From Sorangium sp025924095 (GTDB taxonomy: Bacteria > Myxococcota_A > Polyangia > Polyangiales > Polyangiaceae): a DNA stretch of 64,000 nucleotides. This document shows positions 34,501 to 42,007 of this stretch, one piece after another. The notes beneath the pieces were generated by a model. The model was not told where the DNA came from. It did not search any database and was given only the letters and a program-made list of their open reading frames with translations. The stretch is from positions 8,246,001 to 8,310,000 of the forward strand of contig NZ_CP150356.1 in the NCBI RefSeq assembly GCF_051521505.1, in the 5' to 3' direction. Each line of letters starts with the position of its first letter. Positions within the stretch are counted from its first letter, which is position 1. A program made the translations under genes and the position numbers.

Positions 34501-35898
34501 GGTCTCGTAGCGCTGCTGCTTGAAGTACGTCCAGGCGAGCTTGTACATCGCGACGCCGTGGACAGGAGGCTTCTTGTACTTGATGGACTGCCGGTAGGAC
34601 GACTCCGCCCTGTTGTAGTTGAACGGGCCGCCGGCGCGGTCGATCTCGTTGAAATGGTAGTCGCCGATCTGCCACCAGACCTCGGCGATGTAGCGGGGCT
34701 CGGCGCCGAGCGCCGTCTTCTGCGGGATCGGCTGGCAATCGTCAGGATACGGAGCGACGTAGGCCGTCTCGTCCTCGACGACGGGGGCCGTCCCCCTCCC
34801 GGCCCTGCGGGCGGGCTGGATCGCCCGGCCGCCCGGCGTGGAGCCGATGGGCGTCGGGTGGCGCGCCTCCCAGCCGGTCCAGTAATCGTCGTCGTGGTCC
34901 TGCGGGAGCTTGCCGACCGTGTCGCGCGCCGGATCCTTCGGGTCGGGCGCGACGGGATAGGGATACCTGTCGTGGCACACGAGCGAGCGCCACACCTGCT
35001 GCGCCTCGGGGAACCGGACCGAATCGTTCAGCGCATGGCCGAGGTAGTAATAGATCCCGGCGAGCTCGCGGTACTGAGGAAACTCGTTGATGACGCGCTT
35101 GTAGAGCGCGATGGCCGGGAGCAGCGCGAGGCTGAGATCCTCGCTCGCGTCGGTGTCGGTGCGAGCGCGCTCCTCGTAGAGCGCGGCCAGGCGGAACATC
35201 GCGTCGGGGGTGTTCTCGGGGTGAGCGTTCGGGCCGCTGTAGCGCTGGACGAACACCTCGAGCCGGCGGATCGCCTCTTCCCGGGCGTCGCGGAGGCCCT
35301 TCCGCTCCGTCTCGATCTCCCGGTCGAGCGACGAGAGGATGCGGCGGCGCCTGTCCTCGTAGTGGTGCTGCACGATGCGCGTGATGGCGCTCCGGTAGTC
35401 GCGGGCCGCGCTCTCGTAGGCGGACGCTTCCTTCTCGAGCGCGGCGAGCGCGGCGAGCTGCGCGGACGTCGGAGGTGGAGGCGGCGGCGCCTGCTTGCGC
35501 CCGACGGACATGGGCGGCGCGAAGGGTTGCGCCGGCGTCAGCGCCGCCGGCGCGGGGGCAGGGGCGGCTCCGGCCTGCGCAGCAGGCGCCCCGGCCCCAG
35601 GCGAGGCCGGCGCCGCGGCCCCCGGCGAGGCCGTGGTCGGCGCGGTCGCAGGAGCGGCGGAGGTCGCCGGCCCGGGCGACGGCTGGCCGCCTGGCTGCGA
35701 GCGCGCGAGGGGCGCGACCGCCAGCACCAGGGCAAGGCTGGCAACCCCGAGCGCGCCGCGCGGGCGACGGCGCCCCGTTCTCACGCCGTCGCCGAGCGGC
35801 ACGCGCGCCCCCCCGGGCTCGAGGATCTGCGCCCCTGCCCCTGCGCGCGGCGCGTCAGCGTTCTGCGGCGCGCTCGCGCCGCCCTGCTCCTTGCTCAC
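31501..35898 (-). CDS. gltD: Large periplasmic TPR protein similar to AgmU/GltD
   Basis: 1465 residues. An unusually long N-terminal part precedes a signal-like hydrophobic segment at about 50-65 (GVASLALVLAVAPLARS). A Pro/Ala-rich spacer follows, then more than 1200 residues of degenerate TPR helices (FRLAALYEERARTDTDA, AGIYYYLGHALNDSVRF, VAMYKLAWTYFKQQRYETSVRQFIELL). AgmU of Myxococcus is a periplasmic TPR scaffold of the gliding complex, about 1200 residues. This one is longer. It overlaps both neighbouring genes by 4 nt (ATGA), so the three are translated as a unit. Confidence 0.78.
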   Translation of the reverse strand: MSKEQGGASAPQNADAPRAGAGAQILEPGGARVPLGDGVRTGRRRPRGALGVASLALVLAVAPLARSQPGGQPSPGPATSAAPATAPTTASPGAAAPASPGAGAPAAQAGAAPAPAPAALTPAQPFAPPMSVGRKQAPPPPPPTSAQLAALAALEKEASAYESAARDYRSAITRIVQHHYEDRRRRILSSLDREIETERKGLRDAREEAIRRLEVFVQRYSGPNAHPENTPDAMFRLAALYEERARTDTDASEDLSLALLPAIALYKRVINEFPQYRELAGIYYYLGHALNDSVRFPEAQQVWRSLVCHDRYPYPVAPDPKDPARDTVGKLPQDHDDDYWTGWEARHPTPIGSTPGGRAIQPARRAGRGTAPVVEDETAYVAPYPDDCQPIPQKTALGAEPRYIAEVWWQIGDYHFNEIDRAGGPFNYNRAESSYRQSIKYKKPPVHGVAMYKLAWTYFKQQRYETSVRQFIELLRYTDEQEKLTGDPGADFRAEAYTYIAGSLTYLDFVGPGPEEPYIPRNDVLDVETDPRMAEQKMRIAIERVQDPKLIPQDQKWTVEIYKALALEFKELNQYRNTVEVSEIILQKWPMHRDAPVIQNQIADIYDTLTSQSREGTAERAMNSAKALEARTKLAQYVGTTPWVEANKDDPEAIQTAERLVRGGLRRAAADHTNAGSALVQQALTVSEKETRDPIFERALGEYRLAAQGWAGYLAQDENAPDAYESRYWLADAHHMVVVIAVAMDRSPTPQEVELARSSAVSVRDSNEDDKYLQPAAYMVVDTAHQALLDRHKLFQRTNGAEGLEPREKVKIVGEGDEQRVIAEPLPPQVQASVTARDEYIQRVPPALDAPKNIDLYAFQAADYYFLYGQFAEARRRLEPIYNAQCGKTEFGYKAWERLTTMSNLENNVEQSRKLAEAALTRSCAVSEEQKLKEGDIARPTISRGYYLDAARAFEKAEKMPDGPARVAAWREAAALYKVALEKAPARDEAPEAAMNGAYCYKQVGDYDQAIAMYSLFIKEYGNEENLAKLEKGDPDANPPKNPDPKRYAERVTYLKQAYDALSAAYVLFFNYRSAAETYDTIARNTRFEQAARRDAARNSVLLYANIGERDKMTASRATFMSLNPPPEQKADIDFLVASADLKAWDEQGSDEGPNRAARTKAMQSMEAYYAANKNNPAARGYVVQAAYHASKMRSAAADPKARDWCKNTMTAFTSFRSSATGDKVKPLGSVQADMAAECAYKAIDDRIKAEFDYDTGHHRYEGVIDQVKRAFEADITKANDRYWKELQEVIAAYESRQWSVAARARQGSLYDSCRTGLYNARPPGLRLYTDKEEKLLKLAETSDREDLQETADALRQNRREQWRAARERLLTDADKAMVKFYVESVIWAKAWKVRNPAVDYAIQRLAFFTDILGDAKLREWSQGIIDPETKRPFEYKDGLFLRTRPGMTPPLAPDGLPLPLPVVP

Positions 35899-38303
35899 TT
35901 CTCGTCCTCCGGATCGCCGCTGTCGTCGAGGACCTCGTTGAGCTCCTCCTTGAGGAGCCGATCCTCACGGGCGCGCTCGACCTGCAGGCTGCGAACACGC
36001 GTCATCTGCTCCTCGCGGACCTCCCACGCCTCCTCGGTGATGCCGACGTCGGCGCGGAGGATGATGTTCTTCAGCCTGTCGCGGACGAGGCCGAAGTTTC
36101 GCATCGCGACCTCGCCGACGACGAGGCGCGCCTCCCGGTCGAGCGCGTCGAGCTGCACCGAGTAATGCACGACGCTCGCCGTCTCCCGGCTGACGATCTG
36201 CCGGAGGCCCGAGGACTTCTGGGCGACCTCTCCCTCGATCTCGCGGAGCGCCGCCTCGACCTTTGCGTCCGCCGCGTCGCCGGCGCGGAGCACCGGCGTG
36301 ATCCGCTGCGCGTACGCCGCGAGATCCGGGCCGCCGGCGCCCGCCGCGGCCAGCGCGACCTCGCGCGTCAGAGCGTCGCGGTGCGCCTTGCGCGTCTGCG
36401 CGTCCTCGATGAAGCGCTGATCGCCGAAGCCGACCTGGACCCGGCCCGCGCTCACCTGCTTGCGGAGCACGTCCGCCTGCTGGCGGTAGAGCGCGAGGTC
36501 GCGCTCGTTCTGCGCGAGCTCGTGCTCGAACCGGGCGATGCTCGCGGGATCTCGGACGACCCCGGCGTGCGGCCCCTCGCGGAGCAGCCGCCTGAGCCCG
36601 TTGACCGTCGCCTGCAGCGTGTCCATCTGCAGCGTCAGCTGCTGGAGGCGCTGCGACTGGGTGTTCCACTGCTTGAGCGCCTGCGTCTCGCGATCCTGGA
36701 AGTCACCGTCGGTGACGGGCACCCGCGAGAGGCGCTTCTCCAGCGCGCGGCGCCGCGCGCGGACGCTGCCGATCTCGCCCGAGAGCGAGCCGTCCTCCAC
36801 GTCGTCCATGCCCTGGCCGAGCGCGAGGCGCGCGAGCGCGACCCGGTTGAGCAGCGCGAGCGCCCTCTCCTCGCCGGCCTTGAGCTCCGGGAACGCGCGC
36901 ACCCGGTTGGGCGAGCTGAGCACGGCGTTCAGCTTCTCGATGAGCTCGTTCGACTGCTTGATCAGCTCGCGGCAGTAGTGGATGTCGTCGATGACCGCGA
37001 ACGCAGCCGGACCATCCTCGGCCTCGCGCGCCCACTGCACCGCGAGCGGCGGGAGCGCGGAGGTCGTGTCGAGCGCCTCGAGCTGCTCCTGGCTCAGCTT
37101 GTCGTAGTAGACTGCGGGATCGCTCGTCGAGCCGAGGAAGGCGTCCACGCGCGCGCGCATCGGGTCGTAGGTGGCGCGGACGCCCTCGTACACCTTCAGC
37201 GCCTTCTCGAAGCGGCCGGCGCGCAGCATCAGGTCGCCGCGGAGCAGCGAGCCGTCCGCGATGTTCTGGCTGTCCGGCTCGGCGATGGCGAGGATCTCGA
37301 GCGATCGCTGGGCGCGATCCACGTCGCCCAGGCGGACGTACACCCAGGCGAGCTCGTAGAGCATGGTCCCGAACTCGGGCGAGACGCGGTCGATGTGGCC
37401 GTACGCCTGCACGGCCTGCGCCCACTGGTCGGCCTCGTAGAAGAGCCGCCCGATCGCGAGCCACGCAAGGTCGATGACGCGCCGGTGCTCCGGGGTGTCG
37501 GCCGGCAGCTGCGTCACCTTCTGGAACAGGTCGATCGCGGCGACGTAGCGGGTCTTGGGCACCGCCGGGGGCACGTCGCCCTCCTTGAGCGGCTCCGGCG
37601 GGGGCGTCGCTTCCTTCACCGCGATGAGGCCGAGCAGGTATCTCGCCTGGTGGAAGTACTCGCTCCGCGGGTCGACCGCGCCGAGCGCAGCCTTCGCGCC
37701 GGCGAAGTCCTTCTTCACGTAGAGGCCCTTGCCGCGCGCGTACGAGAGGGCGCTCCCCGCCGCGGAGGACGGGATGTTGTTCATCGACGCGAAGATGGCG
37801 TCGAGGGCGTCGTAATCCTTGATCCGGAGGCAGATGTCCACGAGCCGTCCGAGCGCCTTCGCCTGGTAAGCGGCGAAGCGCGGCTCGGCGCTGCTCGCGA
37901 CGATCCGCTGGAACGCGCGGCGGGCCGAGAGGTACTGCTTCGAGCGGAAGTACGTCTCGCCGAGCAGCGTGAGCGCGTCCGGGAAGGCCGACGGATGGTC
38001 AGGGTACTTCTCGACCACCTGGTTCAGCACGTTCGCCGCGCGCTCGTAGTCCCTGGAGCCCATCAGCAGGACGGCGTCCGCGATGCGCTGCGCCGGGGTG
38101 CGCTGCTCGCCGCGGGACTTCTGGATCGCCGCCTGGATGGCGCCCAGCCCGGAGGCGACGCCGCTGATCTGCTGAGACGCGCTCGTGTAGGCGCGCTCGG
38201 AGTCCAGGGCCCACGCGTCGGCAGGGGCCACGGTCGTGGCCGCGCCGAGCAGGAGCAGGCCAAGCAAGGCAGGGGTAACCCGCGATCCGGAGTCCCAGGT
38301 CAT
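35895..38303 (-). CDS. Periplasmic TPR and coiled-coil protein of the gliding-type operon
   Basis: 802 residues. A signal peptide ends WALDS. Residues about 70-400 hold TPR-like repeats (YERAANVLNQVVEKYPDHPSAFPDALTLLGETYF, GTMLYELAWVYVRLGDVDRAQRSL). Residues about 480-800 are long charged helices with heptad character (QRLQQLTLQMDTLQATVNGLRRLL, ELAQNERDLALYRQQADVLRKQV). It has two visible Cys only, in RIKDYD-flanking and IHYCREL regions. It probably acts as a scaffold next to the AgmU-like protein, to which it is coupled by ATGA overlap. No specific Glt name is assigned. Confidence 0.7.
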   Translation of the reverse strand: MTWDSGSRVTPALLGLLLLGAATTVAPADAWALDSERAYTSASQQISGVASGLGAIQAAIQKSRGEQRTPAQRIADAVLLMGSRDYERAANVLNQVVEKYPDHPSAFPDALTLLGETYFRSKQYLSARRAFQRIVASSAEPRFAAYQAKALGRLVDICLRIKDYDALDAIFASMNNIPSSAAGSALSYARGKGLYVKKDFAGAKAALGAVDPRSEYFHQARYLLGLIAVKEATPPPEPLKEGDVPPAVPKTRYVAAIDLFQKVTQLPADTPEHRRVIDLAWLAIGRLFYEADQWAQAVQAYGHIDRVSPEFGTMLYELAWVYVRLGDVDRAQRSLEILAIAEPDSQNIADGSLLRGDLMLRAGRFEKALKVYEGVRATYDPMRARVDAFLGSTSDPAVYYDKLSQEQLEALDTTSALPPLAVQWAREAEDGPAAFAVIDDIHYCRELIKQSNELIEKLNAVLSSPNRVRAFPELKAGEERALALLNRVALARLALGQGMDDVEDGSLSGEIGSVRARRRALEKRLSRVPVTDGDFQDRETQALKQWNTQSQRLQQLTLQMDTLQATVNGLRRLLREGPHAGVVRDPASIARFEHELAQNERDLALYRQQADVLRKQVSAGRVQVGFGDQRFIEDAQTRKAHRDALTREVALAAAGAGGPDLAAYAQRITPVLRAGDAADAKVEAALREIEGEVAQKSSGLRQIVSRETASVVHYSVQLDALDREARLVVGEVAMRNFGLVRDRLKNIILRADVGITEEAWEVREEQMTRVRSLQVERAREDRLLKEELNEVLDDSGDPEDEK

Positions 38304-38329
38304 GGCGACTTGTCCTAACGAGCTCGAAC

Positions 38330-39217
38330 CTACTTGCCACCCGCGGCGGCGGCCGGCTGCCCGGAAGCATCCGAGAGGCCGCTCACAATCTTCTCGACGA
38401 AGCGGACCGCCGGGCGCTCTTCGAGCGGGGTCGTGACCCCCCCCTTCTCGAACGCGACCGCCTGGAGGTTCATCGTTTTCCCCTCGACCGCCGTGAAGGA
38501 GTGGCTGGAGCGCACCTCGAAGCGGTAGCCGCGGAGGTAGGAGAACACCCCGTAGCCGTTGCCCTGCAGGTTCACGAGCACCTGGAGGGTGTGATCCCCC
38601 GGCGGAACCGAGCCGTTGAAGATCGGGATCTCGGTCTGCTCGGCGAGGGCGCCCGACTGATCGGTCTTGTTGTACTGGACGGCACCATCCAGGACGATCA
38701 GCACGCGGGTCACGCGGAACGCGCTCGACAGCTCGTTGTTGAACCGGATCGAGGCGCGCGAGCCGGCGCCGCCCCCGGAGAGGATCGTGTCGCTGAGGAG
38801 CGAGAGCCGCGTATGGCTGCGGCGGATCTGCTCCTTGAGCTCATCGATGCGCTGCTCCAGATCGCGTAGCCGCACCGCGTAGGTCGGGCCGTCCATCGCC
38901 GGGGCGGCGGTGGTGCCCGCAGCCGGCGCGGCCGTCGCGGCAGGCGATGCAGCCGCGGCGCCCGTCGTGGCAGGCGATGCAGCCGTGCCCGCAGCCGGGG
39001 CGCCCGTCGTGGCAGGCGATGCAGCTGCGGCGCCCGTCGTGGCGGCGGGCGCAGGGGCGGCCTGCGCTCCCGCCGCAGGCGCTGAGGCGGCCGGCGCCGC
39101 AGAGGCGGCAGGAGCAGCGGCCTTGCCCGACGCGCCGCCGGGGCTCTGCGCGAGGGCGGGCATGGCCATCAAGAACGAGGCCCCCACCCCCACAGCCAGC
39201 ATCCTGATAAGTCGCAT
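38330..39217 (-). CDS. Periplasmic protein with Ala/Pro/Thr linker; first gene of the gliding-type operon
   Basis: 295 residues. A signal peptide ends PALAQS. Residues about 28-108 are Ala/Pro/Thr low complexity built from near-identical PATTGAAAAS units. A coiled-coil follows (YAVRLRDLEQRIDELKEQIRRSHTRLSLL), then a beta-rich domain (RVTRVLIVLDGAVQYN, PPGDHTLQVLVNLQGNGYG). Pipelines may call it a dihydrolipoamide acetyltransferase because of the Ala/Pro linker, but no lipoyl or catalytic domain is present. It lies 26 nt upstream of the 802-residue TPR gene, and the operon promoter should precede it. Confidence 0.65.
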   Translation of the reverse strand: MRLIRMLAVGVGASFLMAMPALAQSPGGASGKAAAPAASAAPAASAPAAGAQAAPAPAATTGAAAASPATTGAPAAGTAASPATTGAAAASPAATAAPAAGTTAAPAMDGPTYAVRLRDLEQRIDELKEQIRRSHTRLSLLSDTILSGGGAGSRASIRFNNELSSAFRVTRVLIVLDGAVQYNKTDQSGALAEQTEIPIFNGSVPPGDHTLQVLVNLQGNGYGVFSYLRGYRFEVRSSHSFTAVEGKTMNLQAVAFEKGGVTTPLEERPAVRFVEKIVSGLSDASGQPAAAAGGK

Positions 39218-39710
39218 CGAAAGGTAACCTCGTGGTTTTACCCTCGTCAGCAGAGGGGGGCGACCTCACGCCCGGTGCCGGGGAGTCTAGTGGCGGCGGG
39301 CTTCCGAGCGCAACGACCTGGACAGCTTCCTCATCACCCCGCAGAGCGCGCCGCCGCTCGCGGCGCAACGGCGGCGCGAACCGTGCAGCGGAAATCGTGC
39401 TGGGGCCCTCACCCAGCGCACGCCCCCGGCGTCCTCAGCCGGTCGGCGATGCGCTGCCACGAGGACGTCACGCGACCGAAAGCGGGCTCCCCTCCGGACG
39501 CCCGCGAGCCTCCCCTCGCCGCGCGCGAAGGAGGCTCGCTCGCTCGGGGGCGGATCCGCTAAGGTGCGCTTGTGTCAGGGGAAGGAGAGCGCCTCAGATC
39601 TTCGAGCCGCGCTGCGCGTCCGATCCGACGCCGCGGTCGTCGCCACGAACACCCCGCCGATCGGGCCGCCGAAGGAGCGCCGCAGAGGCTCGGCCGCTCC
39701 GGGAGCTAGG
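39218..39710. other. Divergent intergenic region between the gliding-type operon and an ECF sigma gene
   Basis: About 490 bases that should hold both promoters. I see no convincing gene. Immediately beside the minus-strand start is a relatively AT-rich stretch (39205-39245). No clear ECF-type -35 (GGAAC) plus -10 (CGT) pair was found by eye. Confidence 0.4.
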
Positions 39711-40331
39711 ATGGTCCCGATTTCTCGCGAGGAGGTCACCGACGAAGCCCTGATGATGCGTTTTCAGGGCGGCGACCGCGCCGCATTTGCCGGGCTCGTC
39801 CGGCGGCACAAGACGCCCATCTACAACTTCATCCTGCGGCAGGTCCGCGGGCCTGCGATCGCCGAGGATCTGGTGCAGGATGTGTTCGTGAAGATCGTGC
39901 AGAGCGCGTCCGATTTCAAGCATGAGGCGAGGTTCACCACCTGGGCCTACGCCATCGCGCGCAACGTCAGCATCGATCACCTGCGCAAGATGTCGCTCCG
40001 GCGCCACCCGTCGCTCGACCAGGGCTCCGGTGACGGCGGCGACGGGCCCACGCTCGGCGAGCGGACCGCGGACCCGGCGCCCCAGGCCGCGGTGGACCGG
40101 GTCGCGATCGGCGCCGAGATGGGGCAGCTCATCGTGCGCGCGGTGGAGGGCCTGCCGCACGAGCAGCGGGAGGTCTTCCTGCTCCGGGAGATCGGGCACG
40201 TGCCCTTCAAGGACATCGCCCAGATCGTGGGGGTGCCCGAGAACACGGTGAAGAGCCGGATGCGCTACGCCCTGGAGCGGCTGCAGGAGGCGCTCTCGGA
40301 GTACGAAGATTACGCGAGGGCGCTGCGCTAG
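39711..40331 (+). CDS. ECF RNA polymerase sigma factor (RpoE-like)
   Basis: 206 residues from ATG 39711, preceded by GGGAGCTAGG; a longer in-frame extension upstream is not protein-like. Region 2: AFAGLVRRHKTPIYNFILRQVRGPAIAEDLVQDVFVKIVQ, then FTTWAYAIARNVSIDHLRK for promoter melting. Region 4: LPHEQREVFLLREIGHVPFKDIAQIVGVPENTVKSRMRYALERLQ. The gene lies 19 nt before a zinc-finger anti-sigma gene, forming a classic sigma/anti-sigma pair that would respond to an envelope or redox signal. Confidence 0.9.
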   Translation: MVPISREEVTDEALMMRFQGGDRAAFAGLVRRHKTPIYNFILRQVRGPAIAEDLVQDVFVKIVQSASDFKHEARFTTWAYAIARNVSIDHLRKMSLRRHPSLDQGSGDGGDGPTLGERTADPAPQAAVDRVAIGAEMGQLIVRAVEGLPHEQREVFLLREIGHVPFKDIAQIVGVPENTVKSRMRYALERLQEALSEYEDYARALR

Positions 40332-40350
40332 CGCGCCGGAAGAGCTGTCT

Positions 40351-41352
40351 ATGGACTGCGAGAAGTTCGACCAGCACGTGATGGACGCGCTCTACGACGA
40401 GCTCGACGAGCTGACGCATGCGGCCATGAAGCGGCACATGGACAGCTGCGGCCGGTGCGCCTCGGCGTTCGCCGGGCTGCGCGCGGCCCGCGACGCCGGC
40501 CCCTTGCCGCTCGAGGAGCCGAGCGAGGAGCTCGAGGCGCGGATCCTCGATGCGGTCGAGGTCGCGCAGAAGAAGACGCCGTTCCGGCGCAAGGCGCTCC
40601 GCGCGCTCGCCTGGGCCGGCAGCCATGCGATGCGGCCGCAGCTGGCGATGGCGGCGCTCTTCGTGCTCGTCATCGGCTCGAGCCTGCTGCTGCTGCGGCC
40701 GAAGACCGGCGTGGCTCCCGTGCGGGTCACCGAGTGGGGCCAGCCTGCGTCGGTTCACCAGGAGCCGCCCAGCGTCCCCGCGCCGGCCGCCCTGGCCACG
40801 CCGACGGAGGAGGGCGATGCCCGGCGCCTGGCCGAAGCGAAGGCGGGGGAGCCACCGAGGGCGATGGTGGAGGCGACGAAAGATACGGCGAAGGAGAAGA
40901 GCGCGCGCGCGGCCGCGGACCCCGAGGACAGCGCGAGCGCCGCGCTCCGGGAGGCGCAGGCGCTGCAACGGAAATCGGGCTGCGCGGCCGCCGTCGGCAA
41001 GCTCGACGAGGTCGGCGCGCGGTACCCGGGCACGCCGGCCGCGCACGCGGCGATGTGGGAGGCGGCCCGGTGCTACGAGGCTGCCGGGGAGACGGAGAAG
41101 GCGCGGGAGCTGCTGCTCGCGCTCCGCGCCGCGAAGGGGTATGGCGAGCGCGCCGAGCAGGTGCTCGCGGGCCTCGAGACGAACGTCGGGCGCTCGCAGG
41201 CCAAGAACGCGATCCCCATGGCCTCCCGCCCCGCCGCGGCAGCCCCACCTCGCCGCGCCGCGCCGAGCGCGAAGCCCGCGGCGCCGCCGCGCGCAGACGA
41301 CGCGCAGGAGCCGGCGCAGGCGGCACCTGCCGACGACGTGATGGGACGCTGA
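40351..41352 (+). CDS. Zinc-finger anti-sigma factor with periplasmic C-terminal domain
   Basis: 333 residues. The N-terminus has the anti-sigma zinc-binding pattern Cys3 ... His29-x3-Cys33-x2-Cys36 (KRHMDSCGRC). One membrane helix spans about residues 97-115 (LAMAALFVLVIGSSLLLL). The exported part has a Pro/Ala-rich spacer and a TPR-like helical stretch (AAHAAMWEAARCYEAAGETEKARELLLAL), followed by an Ala/Pro tail. It is expected to hold the preceding ECF sigma factor at the inner membrane until a signal releases it. Confidence 0.82.
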   Translation: MDCEKFDQHVMDALYDELDELTHAAMKRHMDSCGRCASAFAGLRAARDAGPLPLEEPSEELEARILDAVEVAQKKTPFRRKALRALAWAGSHAMRPQLAMAALFVLVIGSSLLLLRPKTGVAPVRVTEWGQPASVHQEPPSVPAPAALATPTEEGDARRLAEAKAGEPPRAMVEATKDTAKEKSARAAADPEDSASAALREAQALQRKSGCAAAVGKLDEVGARYPGTPAAHAAMWEAARCYEAAGETEKARELLLALRAAKGYGERAEQVLAGLETNVGRSQAKNAIPMASRPAAAAPPRRAAPSAKPAAPPRADDAQEPAQAAPADDVMGR

Positions 41353-41377
41353 CGGGCCGCGGGCGCACGCGCCGGCG

Positions 41378-41878
41378 TCAGTTCGATCTCACCGGCGCCT
41401 CGCGGATGTAGGCGATCGTCCTGATCGTGTCGACGATGCGCTCGCGAGCGTCGGGCGTGAGATCGACGAAGCGGATGCCCATGCCCGGGTTCGGGTTGTC
41501 ATGGAGAGGGCGCACCTCGTTGATCCACTGCACCGTCCCCTCGAGCACGTACGAGCCCTCGGCCCCCGGCGGCGAGAAGCGGAGCGTGAGCCGCGTGCCG
41601 ATCGAGAGCGGCTGCGTCGTGCGGACGAAGATGCCCATCTCCGAGATGTTGGTGATGGATGCGTAGAGGAACGTCTCCTCCGTCTCGCAGTCCACGAGCC
41701 ACGTGACGTCGAGGCGCTCGGACGAGCGTCGGTTGAGCGAGTCCGGGGCGGAGCCCTCGCGCTCGTCCTCCCCGCCGGCGTGGCGTTCATCCCCGTAGGC
41801 GCCGCTCTGCGCGGGGGATGCCGATGAACCGCCAGGCACGTCGGGCGGATGGTTTGAATCACCACGGCCCCCGGTCAT
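41378..41878 (-). CDS. PilZ-domain protein
   Basis: 166 residues from ATG 41878; a GTG at 41905 is an alternative. After a disordered, charged N-terminal part (about 55 residues) the PilZ fold starts at RRSSERLDVTWLVD, matching the RxxxR c-di-GMP-binding motif, followed by ITNISEMGIFVRT, which matches the (D/N)xSxxG motif. VQWINEVRPLHDNPNPGMGIRFVDLTPDARERI is the myxobacterial PilZ C-terminus. It should bind cyclic di-GMP, and its target is unknown. It is convergent with the anti-sigma gene, with 25 nt between. Confidence 0.85.
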   Translation of the reverse strand: MTGGRGDSNHPPDVPGGSSASPAQSGAYGDERHAGGEDEREGSAPDSLNRRSSERLDVTWLVDCETEETFLYASITNISEMGIFVRTTQPLSIGTRLTLRFSPPGAEGSYVLEGTVQWINEVRPLHDNPNPGMGIRFVDLTPDARERIVDTIRTIAYIREAPVRSN

Positions 41879-42007
41879 GTTTCTGCGACTAGCCGCTTTC
41901 CGCACGCGCGTCGAGGGCGCTCGACGACGAGGACCGCGCGCGCGTCGCCCGGCGCCCAGGGGAACCCGCGCGCCGCGGCATGCGTCGGGAACCCCACAAC
42001 GAGCGGC

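Noticed and set aside
32122..36165. 1347-residue plus-strand open frame
   Set aside because: Shadow of the AgmU-like TPR gene, caused by high GC at third positions; highly Arg/Val/Leu/Gly-biased and featureless.
35475..38318. 947-residue plus-strand open frame
   Set aside because: Antisense shadow of two coupled minus-strand TPR genes; no recognisable motif.
38330..39217. Dihydrolipoamide acetyltransferase
   Set aside because: Only the Ala/Pro-rich linker resembles that family; there is no lipoyl domain, subunit-binding domain or catalytic HxxxD motif.
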